A stretch of 64,000 bases of DNA from assembly GCA_038237245.1 (NCBI GenBank), contig JBBRYY010000004.1:9197-73196 (forward strand), written 5' to 3'. A program made the translations under genes and the position numbers. This DNA comes from FEN-1250 sp038237245. Lineage in GTDB: Bacteria > Gemmatimonadota > Gemmatimonadetes > Gemmatimonadales > Gemmatimonadaceae. Under the pieces are notes generated by a model that saw only the letters and a program-made list of their open reading frames with translations, ran no database searches and was not told the DNA's origin. Position 1 is the stretch's first letter; the number at the start of each line of letters is the position of its first letter. Positions 33,931 through 42,402 of this stretch are shown here, one piece after another.

Positions 33931-34779
33931 CTACTTGAGTGTGCGAAGCCGTTCCTTCGCGAGCGCGGCCTCATCGGAGCGAGGATAGCGCTGCACGAGA
34001 TCGTTCAACAGTCCACGCGCACCGGTGACGTTTCCCTTCTCCTCCATACCCAGCGCACGCTTGTAAAGTGCCGTGGGCGCGCGCGGCGAGGTCGGATAGC
34101 CGGAAACGACCGCCGCGTAAGCGGAGTCCGCTCCAGCCGCGTTGCCTTCCTGCTTGTACGCCTCACCAAGATAAAATTGCGCATCGGGGACGAGATCGGA
34201 AGTCGGGTACTGCTGCAGCAGCGTCTGCAGCCCCGTGCGTGCCGTGCCGGGTGAGCCGCGGCGCAGCTGCTCGAGTGAAAGCTGGAAGAGCTGATTCGGG
34301 CCCGGTGTCGATCCCGCGCCGGCGGCCGGCGCCGGTGTGACGGCCCCCGCGCGTGGTGGAGTCGACGGCGTGGCGCCAGTGGTTTGAGGCGACACGGACG
34401 GCGGCGCGCTGACCGACGAGGACGCGATGTCCGACTGCTTCGCCTCGAGCGTTGCGCGAAGCTCCTGCACGCGCTGCTGGCTCTGGCCGGTGAGCACCTG
34501 AATCTGCAACAGCTGCTGGCCAACGTTGTACAGGTCGCCCCGCACATCGCCCTGCATCTTCACGACGCGCGTGCTCAGCAGCCCGAGCGAGTCGCGCACG
34601 ATGTTCAGCGACGCGACGACCCGGTCGAGCGATGCGCGACGGGCAGAGTCGCTGCGCGCGTTATCCGCGCGCAGCGTCTGCACATCAGTGTGCAATGCCT
34701 GCACATCCTCCCGCGTGGCGAAGCACGCGCCGGTCGCGAGGAGCACAACCGGCAGTAGGCACCGCACGCCGCGAATCAC
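33931..34779 (-). CDS. cpoB: Tol-Pal coordinator CpoB/YbgF
   Basis: Links the Tol-Pal machine with wall synthesis at division. 282 residues from GTG 34779, which overlaps the pal stop as GTGA; the frame is open further up but the signal sequence starts here. The N-terminus has a lipobox (LLATGAC), so unlike E. coli CpoB it is predicted to be a lipoprotein. A coiled coil follows (about 28-120), then a Pro/Ser/Thr linker and TPR repeats (about 160-280; PNQLFQLSLEQLRRGSPGTA, DAQFYLGEAYKQEGNAAGA). Confidence 0.88.
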   Translation of the reverse strand: MIRGVRCLLPVVLLATGACFATREDVQALHTDVQTLRADNARSDSARRASLDRVVASLNIVRDSLGLLSTRVVKMQGDVRGDLYNVGQQLLQIQVLTGQSQQRVQELRATLEAKQSDIASSSVSAPPSVSPQTTGATPSTPPRAGAVTPAPAAGAGSTPGPNQLFQLSLEQLRRGSPGTARTGLQTLLQQYPTSDLVPDAQFYLGEAYKQEGNAAGADSAYAAVVSGYPTSPRAPTALYKRALGMEEKGNVTGARGLLNDLVQRYPRSDEAALAKERLRTLK

Positions 34780-35342
34780 TGGGCAGCCGGCTTGAGGGCG
34801 TCGGCGCCCGCGGTGATCTCGAACTCGTCGCGGCGATTCTTCGACCACGACGCTTCGTCGTGCCCGTCCATCGCCGGGTGCTCTTCGCCGTAGCTGATGA
34901 TGTCGATCATCGCATCCGGAACACCGTGCTGCGTGAGATAGCGCTTGGCGGCAGCCGCGCGGCGCTGGCCGAGGGCGAGGTTGTACTCGTCGGAGCCACG
35001 CTCGTCGGTGTGGCCGGCGACGCGGATCTTGACGCCGCTGCTCGCGTTCAGAATCCCGACCTTCGCATCGAGCGAGGCACGATCGGCATCGCTCAGCGCA
35101 TCGCTGTCGAGATCGAAGTAGATCGGAGCCGTGAGCGAGGCACGAGCCGCATCACGCGCGCTGTTCGCTTCCTCGTTGCTCGTCGTGGTCGGCGCGGGTG
35201 GCGGCGGCGGCGGTGGTGGCGCGGGAGCAACCGGCGCGGGGGCGGGGGCGGGCGCCGGAGCCGGCGCAACCTTCTTGTGGCACGCGCCGAGCGCGAGCAC
35301 GGCAGCGAGCGACGAGACAGCGTACAGCGAACGAGCGTTCAT
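34776..35342 (-). CDS. pal: Peptidoglycan-associated lipoprotein Pal
   Basis: Outer-membrane lipoprotein that ties the outer membrane to peptidoglycan. 188 residues: signal peptide with lipobox ALGAC (Cys 21), an Ala/Pro repeat linker (about 26-52) and an OmpA-type domain from about 70 on, with IYFDLDSDALSDADR and the peptidoglycan-binding core GHTDERGSDEYNLALGQRRA. A GGAG box lies about ten bases before the ATG. It stands between tolB (85 bases ahead) and cpoB (overlapping). Confidence 0.95.
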   Translation of the reverse strand: MNARSLYAVSSLAAVLALGACHKKVAPAPAPAPAPAPVAPAPPPPPPPPAPTTTSNEEANSARDAARASLTAPIYFDLDSDALSDADRASLDAKVGILNASSGVKIRVAGHTDERGSDEYNLALGQRRAAAAKRYLTQHGVPDAMIDIISYGEEHPAMDGHDEASWSKNRRDEFEITAGADALKPAAQ

Positions 35343-35427
35343 GATGGGTCTCTCCAGAGTAGGAACAAGGTGGTGCGAACAAGAAAGCCAGCATCGGCGC
35401 GCGCCACGTGCGCGCGACCGCTACAAC

Positions 35428-36765
35428 TCAGCGAGCACGCCCCAGCGTACGGGACCATGCCGCCAAACGAGCGCCGCCCGCATGCGTCAGTTGGCGAGCG
35501 CGCCCGGATTCGGAATCGAGAATCCACAGCTGCTTGACGCCTGTTCGTGACGACGTGAACACCAGATGACGCGCGTCCGGCGCCCACGCTGGATCTTCAT
35601 TCACCCCTTCGCTCGTCAGTTGCTTCACCGAGCGATCGCGCAGCGAGATGACCATGATCTGAAACATCCCGCTGATCTGCGACTGAAACGCCACGTGCTG
35701 TGCATCCGGCGCCCAATCGGGATTCGAGCGGTAGTTCTGGTCCCCAAAGTTAAACGGTGTCAGCAGATCCACATTCGAGCCGTCGACATCCATAATGTAT
35801 ACCTCTGGATGCCCGGCGCGCCCCGAGGTGAACGCAATCCGTCTCCCATCGGGGCTGAATTCGGGCGACGTGTTGTCGGAGCCATGCCCGACGGTGATCC
35901 GTCGCGGTCCGCCGCCCGCGACGTTGACGAGCATCAGGTCGGTCCCCGCCTCGTCACCGTGCGAGTACGCGATGGTCGCGCCATCGGGCGAGAACGCGGG
36001 GGTTGTGTTCAGCCCCGTGGTGGTCGATGGGATCGTTCGCGCCGCGCCGCCGTTCACATCCTTCGTCACGATGCTCCACCCCCTGCTGCCAAGGACACTG
36101 TACGCGATCGTGTGTCCGTCCGGCGCCCACGCTGGAGAGAGCGACAGCCCTGCATCGCTCACGAGCCGCTCGCCATAACCGTCGCTGTCGACGACGTAGA
36201 TGCGGCCCCCGCGCACGAAGAGAAGGCGCGTCTGCGCGACGCCGTGCGCGCCGGTGATCCACTGTTCGACCTCGTCCGACACACCGTGCAAGGCCAGTCG
36301 CCACTCCTCAGAACCACCCGCAATTGGAAGCGGGAAGTCGGCTACCTGTACGATCTTAAGCCCTGTCACATCATGTACTGCTACATGTACGCCGGAGGGA
36401 GTGACGGTCGCCTGCACCGCCGCCGCGGCATTCAGCGATTTCCAGAGCGGATAGCTCACGCCGGGACCGATGCCCTGGAGCGATGCGGCGGCCGGCGACC
36501 CCGGAAGTCCGATCACCACGACGCGATCACCGTAGTCCAGGTCGCGTGCAATGATCGCCTGGATGCTGTCCCCCCAGGCACCGCGAACCGCGAGCACGAT
36601 CACCCCGGGCTTCGTCCCCGGCTGATAGGTGAGACCGATGCGCACCGCGCGCGTCGTGTCCTGCGCGCGCGCGACCATCGGAACGAGGAGGAGCGCCATC
36701 GCCAGCGCGTACAGGACGCGGGCGGCGCGGGGGCACGCACGATGCGAGCGGGTTTGAACAATCAT
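35428..36765 (-). CDS. tolB: Tol-Pal translocation protein TolB
   Basis: Periplasmic beta-propeller that shuttles between Pal and the TolQRA motor. 445 residues with a cleavable signal peptide (ALAMALLLVPMVARAQ), a small N-terminal alpha/beta domain (about 40-165) and WD40-like PD40 repeats from about 180 on, each with the signature SPDGxxIAY/F (SPAWAPDGHTIAYS, TPAFSPDGATIAYS, SPEFSPDGRRIAFTS, NPDWAPDAQHVAFQS, DPAWAPDARHLVFTS). ATG 36765 overlaps the preceding stop as TGATG; a TTG one codon earlier is the alternative. Confidence 0.94.
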   Translation of the reverse strand: MIVQTRSHRACPRAARVLYALAMALLLVPMVARAQDTTRAVRIGLTYQPGTKPGVIVLAVRGAWGDSIQAIIARDLDYGDRVVVIGLPGSPAAASLQGIGPGVSYPLWKSLNAAAAVQATVTPSGVHVAVHDVTGLKIVQVADFPLPIAGGSEEWRLALHGVSDEVEQWITGAHGVAQTRLLFVRGGRIYVVDSDGYGERLVSDAGLSLSPAWAPDGHTIAYSVLGSRGWSIVTKDVNGGAARTIPSTTTGLNTTPAFSPDGATIAYSHGDEAGTDLMLVNVAGGGPRRITVGHGSDNTSPEFSPDGRRIAFTSGRAGHPEVYIMDVDGSNVDLLTPFNFGDQNYRSNPDWAPDAQHVAFQSQISGMFQIMVISLRDRSVKQLTSEGVNEDPAWAPDARHLVFTSSRTGVKQLWILDSESGRARQLTHAGGARLAAWSRTLGRAR

Positions 36766-37478
36766 CAATGAACCACCGTTGGATCGAAGCTGAAAATGAC
36801 GGGGAGCACATCGTCGGAAAAGCCGTTGGGGAGCGGGCCAAAGCCGTTGTTCTTCGCCGCCGCCTCCACCGCACCTTGTGCGTCCAGGTCGAAGGAATAG
36901 TTGCCGGACCGCGTCACGAACGAGATCGCGCTCACGGTGCCGTCACGTCTGATCAGAAACTGTACTTCGGCGCGCACGTTGGTGTTCCGATGCTCGCCGA
37001 AGTTCTTCGCGATCTGACGTACGATGTTCTCGAGGTAGCCGGGGAACGGAAAGTCGACACCCTCCGTGCGAACGGTGGCGACATCCGTGCCGCGATCGCC
37101 GGTCGGTCCGCCGCCCGCCGCCGGACTGACGGTTTTCGGCGGCGTCGCCTTGGGAGTCGGGGTTGGTGTTGCGGGCGGCACCGTCTTCGTCGGCACCGTG
37201 GTGGGCATCGGCATCGACTTGGGAAGCGTCTGCGCGCGCGGCGGCACCGGCGCAGCCTTCGGCGGAGGCGGCGGCGTCACCGCCGGCGGCACCACGACCC
37301 CCTCGGCGCGCGGCCCGGGGGGCGCCGCCACGATGTTGACGCGATACATCGGGGGCAGCTGTTTCGGCGGAGCGGGGCGGATGAAGATGAGCGCCGCGAC
37401 GACGGCCACGTGTCCAATCGTCGAGAAGGTGAGCGGAAGTGCGAGCCGCGAGCGATCGTCGGCGCGCGAGATGCTCAC
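36765..37478 (-). CDS. TolA/TonB-like energy-transducing protein
   Basis: Connects the TolQR motor to the outer membrane. 237 residues: one N-terminal membrane helix (ALPLTFSTIGHVAVVAALIFI), a long Pro-rich spacer (about 40-125) and a TonB-type C-terminal domain (about 145-235; VRAEVQFLIRRDGTVSAISFV and FDLDAQGAVEAAAKNNGFGPLP). By position between tolR and tolB it takes the TolA place, though the C-terminal domain and Pro-rich spacer look more like TonB. The start is a GTG overlapping the tolR stop (GTGA). Confidence 0.85.
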   Translation of the reverse strand: MSISRADDRSRLALPLTFSTIGHVAVVAALIFIRPAPPKQLPPMYRVNIVAAPPGPRAEGVVVPPAVTPPPPPKAAPVPPRAQTLPKSMPMPTTVPTKTVPPATPTPTPKATPPKTVSPAAGGGPTGDRGTDVATVRTEGVDFPFPGYLENIVRQIAKNFGEHRNTNVRAEVQFLIRRDGTVSAISFVTRSGNYSFDLDAQGAVEAAAKNNGFGPLPNGFSDDVLPVIFSFDPTVVH

Positions 37479-37891
37479 CGTCTGATTGCCTCCGGCTCGG
37501 CCACGAGCCCCACATCGCCGACGCCCGCCGCGCGCATGATCGCGAGCACCTGCACCACGGTGCCGTACGGCACGCCCTTGTCGGCGCGGAGGTAGATGCC
37601 GCCGTGCCCGCGCTGCGCCGCGAGCGCCTTGAAGCTCGCGCGGAATTCATCGTAGCGGAGCTTGTTCTCGTCGACCAGAATGTTGCCGCCTCGATCGATC
37701 GTTACCACGAGTCCGTTCTTCGATTCGAGCGGCCGCGCCTGCGCCTGCGGCAGCTGGATGTCCACGCCGCCCTGCATCATCGGCGCCGTGATCATGAAGA
37801 TCACCATGAGGAGCATCATCACATCGATGAGGCTCACGACGTTGATGTCGGCGTTGAGCGGGAGTCGTCCCGCGCGAGCGCGCCGGCTCAT
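37475..37891 (-). CDS. tolR: Biopolymer transporter TolR/ExbD
   Basis: Proton-channel partner of TolQ. 138 residues: a short cytoplasmic start, the single membrane helix with the conserved channel aspartate (INVVSLIDVMMLLMVIFMITAP) and a periplasmic domain ending VVQVLAIMRAAGVGDVGLV. The gene directly abuts tolQ (TAGATG) and overlaps the TolA/TonB-like gene. Confidence 0.95.
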   Translation of the reverse strand: MSRRARAGRLPLNADINVVSLIDVMMLLMVIFMITAPMMQGGVDIQLPQAQARPLESKNGLVVTIDRGGNILVDENKLRYDEFRASFKALAAQRGHGGIYLRADKGVPYGTVVQVLAIMRAAGVGDVGLVAEPEAIRR

Positions 37892-38611
37892 CTAGATCCG
37901 TCCCTCGCGAACCATCATCGCGAGGATCTCCGTGCCGAAGCCCTCGAGCTCACTCTCGAGACGGTTGAGACGCGCCGCACTGATGTTGTAGCCGAAAACC
38001 GCCGGGATCGCGACCGCGAGCGCTGCCGCCGTTGCCGTCAGCGCCTCGGCCACACCCGGCGCGACCGCGCTCAGATTGCCCGATCCACTCACCGCGATGC
38101 CGATGAAGGCGTGGATGACGCCGAGCACGGTGCCGAACAGGCCGACCAGCGGGCTCACGGACCCGATCGTCGCGAGCCAGGGGATGTACGTCGAGAGCTG
38201 ATCGCGCTGCGCCGAGCTCTCGGATTCGAGCACGAGGCGGAGCGCCTCGACCTGCGATCCACGCAGCGGCGCCGCCGACGCATCGCGCAACGCGCCGGGC
38301 TTGAGCTCGGCGAAAAAGTTCACGGCGCGGGTGAAGACGCGCGTGAAGGGATTCGCCTTCGCGCGGCGCGTAAGCCCTGCTGCCGCTTCGAGTGACGACG
38401 TGCGCTCGAACTCGTAGATGAACTCCCGGCCGCGTTTCGTCACACGATGGAATTCGATCCATTTGGCGAGCATGATCGCCCAGCTGATGAGCGAGAGTAC
38501 CAGTAGAAAAACGAGTACCACCCGCGTCACCGGCGAGGCGGAGCGAATGAGGTCGAATGCGGATGTCGGCACCGCGCCGCCCACCTGCAACATCGCGAGC
38601 CCGTGCATCAT
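37892..38611 (-). CDS. tolQ: Biopolymer transporter TolQ/ExbB
   Basis: Inner-membrane proton channel of the Tol motor. 239 residues with three membrane helices: TRVVLVFLLVLSLISWAIML near the start and a C-terminal pair (LATIGSVSPLVGLFGTVLGVIHAF and AVAPGVAEALTATAAALAVAIPA). The helix contacts and the family block GLFGTVLGVIHAF are clear. ATG 38611 overlaps the epimerase stop (ATGA) and is preferred over a longer frame; ATG 38608 directly after is the alternative. Confidence 0.95.
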   Translation of the reverse strand: MMHGLAMLQVGGAVPTSAFDLIRSASPVTRVVLVFLLVLSLISWAIMLAKWIEFHRVTKRGREFIYEFERTSSLEAAAGLTRRAKANPFTRVFTRAVNFFAELKPGALRDASAAPLRGSQVEALRLVLESESSAQRDQLSTYIPWLATIGSVSPLVGLFGTVLGVIHAFIGIAVSGSGNLSAVAPGVAEALTATAAALAVAIPAVFGYNISAARLNRLESELEGFGTEILAMMVREGRI

Positions 38612-39573
38612 GCCTTGTCTCCTGCGCGGCGAGCCGCGAACCATTGGTATGTGTCGCGAAGTCCATCGTGGAGCGACATCTTCGGCTTCCAGCCCAGTGC
38701 CTTCCCCGCCTTGTCGTTGCGAATGGCGGATCTCCGTTGCTCCCCCGCGCGCGCCGGCGCGTGCACGACCTCGGATCTTCCTGAGGACACCTCCTTGAGC
38801 ACGCTCGCAAGCGTGACGACGTCGGTCTCGATCGCCGTGCCGATGTTGAAGGCGCGGGAGTCGACGCCAGTCGCGGGCGGAAGCTTCACGGTCGCCGCAG
38901 CGAGATTCGCGCGCGCGACATCGCCGACGAAGACGTAGTCGCGCGTCTGTCCGCCATCGCCGAAAACCGTCAACGGCAGTCCATCGATCAGCCGGTCGCA
39001 GAAGATCGCGACCACGCCGGCCTCGCCGTGCGGATCCTGACGCGGACCATACACGTTCGAGTAGCGCAGCGCGACGCAGTCGAGCCCGTGCACGCGCGCG
39101 AAGTACCCCATGTACAGCTCCACGCTGAACTTCGCGGTGCCGTACGGTGATTGCGGATCCTTCGACGCATCCTCGGCTGTCGGCGCCTCGACGAGATCAC
39201 CATACACCGCGCCGCCCGTGCTCGAGAAAACGAAGCGCGTGGCATGTCCCGACTGGCGCACCGCCTCGAGGAGATTGAGCGAGCCGCCGATGTTGAGGCT
39301 CGCGTCGGCCGCGGGATCGGTGACGCTCTTCCGCACATCGATCTGCGCGGCGAGGTGACAGATCACATCGAATTTCCCTTCGCGCACCGTCGCCGCAGCC
39401 TCTGGGGCGCAGACGTCGAGCTCCTTGAACGTCGCACCCGTAGGAACCTGTTCGCGCTTGCCACTCGACAGATTATCGATCACGGTGACCGCGTAGCCGT
39501 TGGCGAGCAGCAGATCCGTGACGTGTGAGCCGATGAACCCTGCGCCGCCCGTCACCAACGCGCGCTGCGTCAT
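38608..39573 (-). CDS. NAD-dependent sugar epimerase (GalE-like SDR)
   Basis: Extended short-chain dehydrogenase, probably a UDP-glucose/UDP-hexose 4-epimerase. 321 residues. NAD site GGAGFIGSHVTDLLL at the N-terminus, catalytic Tyr-xxx-Lys in PYGTAKFSVELYM near 148, and the SDR blocks LRYSNVYGPRQDP and VFVGDVARANLAAA. It lies between hemA and tolQ and overlaps both, so its product may feed cell-envelope sugars. The exact nucleotide sugar cannot be fixed; UDP-glucose or UDP-GlcNAc epimerisation are both possible. Confidence 0.85.
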   Translation of the reverse strand: MTQRALVTGGAGFIGSHVTDLLLANGYAVTVIDNLSSGKREQVPTGATFKELDVCAPEAAATVREGKFDVICHLAAQIDVRKSVTDPAADASLNIGGSLNLLEAVRQSGHATRFVFSSTGGAVYGDLVEAPTAEDASKDPQSPYGTAKFSVELYMGYFARVHGLDCVALRYSNVYGPRQDPHGEAGVVAIFCDRLIDGLPLTVFGDGGQTRDYVFVGDVARANLAAATVKLPPATGVDSRAFNIGTAIETDVVTLASVLKEVSSGRSEVVHAPARAGEQRRSAIRNDKAGKALGWKPKMSLHDGLRDTYQWFAARRAGDKA

Positions 39574-40874
39574 TCGGCGCTCCCGCGCTTCTGGAGCTCG
39601 GACGCATCAGCATCACTCGCGGCGTCCGCGGCGCGCAGATCGAAGAGGTAGCGCAGCGCATCGACGACGCCGAGTCCACGGCCATTCGCCGCCGCTGCGC
39701 GAAGGCGCACACTCGGCTGGTGCAAAAACTTGTTCATTAAGGCCCTCGAAAAGTGTTCGACCGCCTCGCGATCGCGCGGCGAAAGATGCTCGAGCTTCCG
39801 CAGTGCGTCCGCGAGCTCCGCCTCGCGCATCCTGTCCATCTCCGTGCGAAAGGTTCGCAAGACCGGTACCGCCGCCAGTCCCGCGAGCCATTCCCAGTAT
39901 TTCTCGACCTCGGGCGCGATCAACGACTCAGCTGCTGGAAGCTCATCACGCCGGCGCTCGATGTTCGCCGTCGCCACCGTGCGGAGGTCATCGATGTCGT
40001 AGAGAAAGACGTTGCCGAGATTGCCGACGGCCGGCTCGACGTCGCGTGGAACGGCGATGTCGAGGATGCAGAGCGGACGGTCACCGCGAGCCTTGAGCGA
40101 GCCCGCGATCTGTTCGACACCGACGATCGCGTGAGGCGCCGCGGTGGAGCAGATCAGCAGGTCGACATCCGCAAGATGCGACCAGCACTCGTCGTAGTGC
40201 AGCGCCTCCGCCTTGTAGCGCTTCGCCAGTTCCTCGGCGCGTTCGTGCGTGCGGTTCGCGACGATCGCCGTGCGTACGCCCTCGCTCACGAGACACTCGA
40301 GCGCGAGCTCCGCCATCTCGCCCGCGCCGAGGACCATCGCGTGGCGACCGGTGAGCGAACCGAAGATCTTCGACGCGAGCTGCACCGCGGCTGAGCTGGT
40401 GGAGGCGGCGCCCCGTGCAATCGCCGTCTCGTTGCGCACTCGGCCTGCCACCATGAGCGCGGACTGAAAGAGCCGGCTGAGCACCGTTCCGGATGCCGCA
40501 CGGCTGCGCTCCCACGCGTCGCGCACCTGGCCATGGATCTGCGCCTCGCCGAGGATCATGGAGTCCATGCCGGACGTCACGCGAAAGAGATGCGAGACGG
40601 CGTCGCGATCGCGGCGCACGTAACCGAAGTGCGAGACATCCTCGCCACTGAGTGCGGAGAGGTCGGACCAGATCGCGGGGACCGCGTCGCCGTCGCCCTC
40701 TACCGCGAAGATCTCGGTGCGATTGCACGTCGACAAAAGCACGACTTCCTTCGCGCCGGCAGCCTCGAGGATGCGCTGTGCCGCGACGATCGTGTCGCCG
40801 GCGCCGACGACGAGCCGCTCGCGCAGTGCGAGCGGCGCCGTGTGGTGGCTCACCCCAGCGACGATCAGCGCCAC
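39570..40874 (-). CDS. hemA: Glutamyl-tRNA reductase
   Basis: First committed step of tetrapyrrole synthesis by the C5 route: reduces Glu-tRNA to glutamate semialdehyde. 434 residues. LIVAGVSHHTAPLALRERL opens the protein, the catalytic Cys is in LLSTCNRTEIFAV near 51, followed by SGMDSMILGEAQIHGQV near 110, the NADPH site VLGAGEMAELAL near 185 and ILDIAVPRDVEP. Start chosen as GTG 40874, overlapping the preceding stop by ten bases; the upstream extension is not homologous. No hemL is seen nearby. Confidence 0.95.
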   Translation of the reverse strand: MALIVAGVSHHTAPLALRERLVVGAGDTIVAAQRILEAAGAKEVVLLSTCNRTEIFAVEGDGDAVPAIWSDLSALSGEDVSHFGYVRRDRDAVSHLFRVTSGMDSMILGEAQIHGQVRDAWERSRAASGTVLSRLFQSALMVAGRVRNETAIARGAASTSSAAVQLASKIFGSLTGRHAMVLGAGEMAELALECLVSEGVRTAIVANRTHERAEELAKRYKAEALHYDECWSHLADVDLLICSTAAPHAIVGVEQIAGSLKARGDRPLCILDIAVPRDVEPAVGNLGNVFLYDIDDLRTVATANIERRRDELPAAESLIAPEVEKYWEWLAGLAAVPVLRTFRTEMDRMREAELADALRKLEHLSPRDREAVEHFSRALMNKFLHQPSVRLRAAAANGRGLGVVDALRYLFDLRAADAASDADASELQKRGSAE

Positions 40875-41476
40875 CGGGCGGCCTCCGTCTCGAGCGATCC
40901 ATTCTCGACGCGCGTGCAGAAGTCGATGTCGATGAGCGCATCGGCGGCACGGTGCCACCCCTGTGCGTCGCCGGCGTCGAGAAGGCGGCGGCGGAGCGTC
41001 GCGAGCGCGGCGACGGCGCTGCCGTATCGATCATCGAGGCGTGCCGCCAGCGCATCGCGAATGCGCGCCGCGGCGTTCGGCACGCCACCCGCGGAGATCC
41101 CGATCACGAGCTCCCCCGCGCGATGCGTCGCCGTCGTGCGGCAGTTTCCGCGCGCGGGATCATCGGCGACGTTGACGAGACGGTGGGCGGCATGGCCATC
41201 GTCGGCCACGCGGCGGTTCACAGCGCGATCGCTCGTCGCCGCGATGACGAGCTGCGCACTGCCGATATCATCTCCCGCGTAGGGGCGCTCCTCGAGATGC
41301 AGCCGCTCGTGCGCGGCTGCGAGCGCGCGCACATCGGCGCCGATGTCCGTCGCCACGAGGCGCACGTGCGCGCCGGAGACGAGGAGCGCGCGCGCCTTGC
41401 GCGCGGCGACGGCGCCGCCGCCGACGATCAACGCCTCGATCGCGTCGCCGTGGAGCATCAGCGGCAGCTCGCTCAC
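40865..41476 (-). CDS. Precorrin-2 dehydrogenase / sirohaem synthase (Met8/CysG-N type)
   Basis: NAD-dependent oxidation of precorrin-2 on the way to sirohaem or other tetrapyrroles. 203 residues from GTG 41476, which overlaps the hemX-like stop as GTGA. The dinucleotide site is LIVGGGAVAARKARALL (about 18-34); GNCRTTATHRAGELVIGISAGGVPNAAARIRDAL aligns with the family's central block (about 108-140), here in two parts of that stretch. It is placed between hemX-like and hemA, as in Bacillus and Clostridia tetrapyrrole clusters. Whether it also chelates iron cannot be seen. Confidence 0.88.
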   Translation of the reverse strand: MSELPLMLHGDAIEALIVGGGAVAARKARALLVSGAHVRLVATDIGADVRALAAAHERLHLEERPYAGDDIGSAQLVIAATSDRAVNRRVADDGHAAHRLVNVADDPARGNCRTTATHRAGELVIGISAGGVPNAAARIRDALAARLDDRYGSAVAALATLRRRLLDAGDAQGWHRAADALIDIDFCTRVENGSLETEAARWR

Positions 41477-42279
41477 AGGAACTCCCCGGAGCGCGGGCCG
41501 ATGGAGCGGAAGACGACGTAGAGCATGATCACCGCGACGAAGAAGGTGCTCGACCAGATCGCCGCACGGGCCGCCTGCCACCCCGCAACGACGCGTCCGA
41601 CTGTGAGCGCAGTGATCGCGGCCCATGCGGTAACGCCCCAGATGACCTTGAGCTGATCGGCATCGCGATACACAAGCGAATAGCCGACGGCGAGCGCCGT
41701 GCCGAGCGTCAGCGCGATCCAGCCGCAGACGATCGCGAGATGGTTCACACGGTCGAGCGTCTCGAGCGGCGGGAAGAAGCGGAAGATCGCGCCGAAGCGC
41801 CGCGACTTGAGCTCGCGGCGCTCGAGCAGATACATCAGCCCCGATGCGGCCGCCGCCGCGAAGGCCGCAAAGCCGAGGAGGCTGAGCGCGATGTGCAGAT
41901 GGAGCCAGAGGCCGCCGGCAACCTTCGCCGTCGGACCGGGTGAGAGCGGCGACGTGAGCGCGCCGATCGTGACGAGCGCCGCGAGCGGCGCGGTGACGAG
42001 GGTGAGGCTCACCTCGTGCGCGAGCGACTCGACCGCGAGCAGCGTCACCGCGACGACGAATGCCGCGCTCGAGAGCGCCGGCCCGAGTCCCGTCAGTGGC
42101 GGCGCGCCGAACTGCCACGCGTACGCAAGCAGCGCCACCAGATGGAAAGCGACGCCGACGCCGAGCAGCGAAATGACGCCGCGCACCGGCGCCGCAATGG
42201 GACGGGCGAACGGCGCCGCCGCGAGACCGGCGGCCGCTAGGTAACACATGATGGCGATGGCGTGTGCGATAACGAGCAT
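41473..42279 (-). CDS. hemX: HemX/CcsA-like membrane protein
   Basis: Integral membrane protein of the cytochrome c assembly (CcsA/CcmC/HemX) superfamily, 268 residues with about eight membrane segments. The haem-handling region has WLHLHIALSLLGFAAFA (conserved His) and a degenerate tryptophan motif VIWGVTAWAAI in place of the WGxxWxWD of true CcsA, which fits HemX. In Bacillus hemX lies next to hemA and affects its level; here it heads the same cluster. A CcsA role is the alternative but no ccsB/resB is seen. Confidence 0.85.
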   Translation of the reverse strand: MLVIAHAIAIMCYLAAAGLAAAPFARPIAAPVRGVISLLGVGVAFHLVALLAYAWQFGAPPLTGLGPALSSAAFVVAVTLLAVESLAHEVSLTLVTAPLAALVTIGALTSPLSPGPTAKVAGGLWLHLHIALSLLGFAAFAAAAASGLMYLLERRELKSRRFGAIFRFFPPLETLDRVNHLAIVCGWIALTLGTALAVGYSLVYRDADQLKVIWGVTAWAAITALTVGRVVAGWQAARAAIWSSTFFVAVIMLYVVFRSIGPRSGEFL

Positions 42280-42402
42280 GCAGCCGCAAATCTAAGCGAG
42301 AAACAGGGGCGTCGTGAGGGATGGCTATAGATGCGAAACGGGACCGCGCATCTCGCGCAGCCCCGCCCGAACGTGCACCACGGCGCCAGGACGCACCGCT
42401 GA

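Noticed and set aside
40865..42289. 474-codon frame read as one protein joining the hemX region and the sirohaem enzyme
   Set aside because: The first 270 codons are Arg-rich and out of frame with the clear membrane protein at 41473-42279; the real gene starts at GTG 41476.
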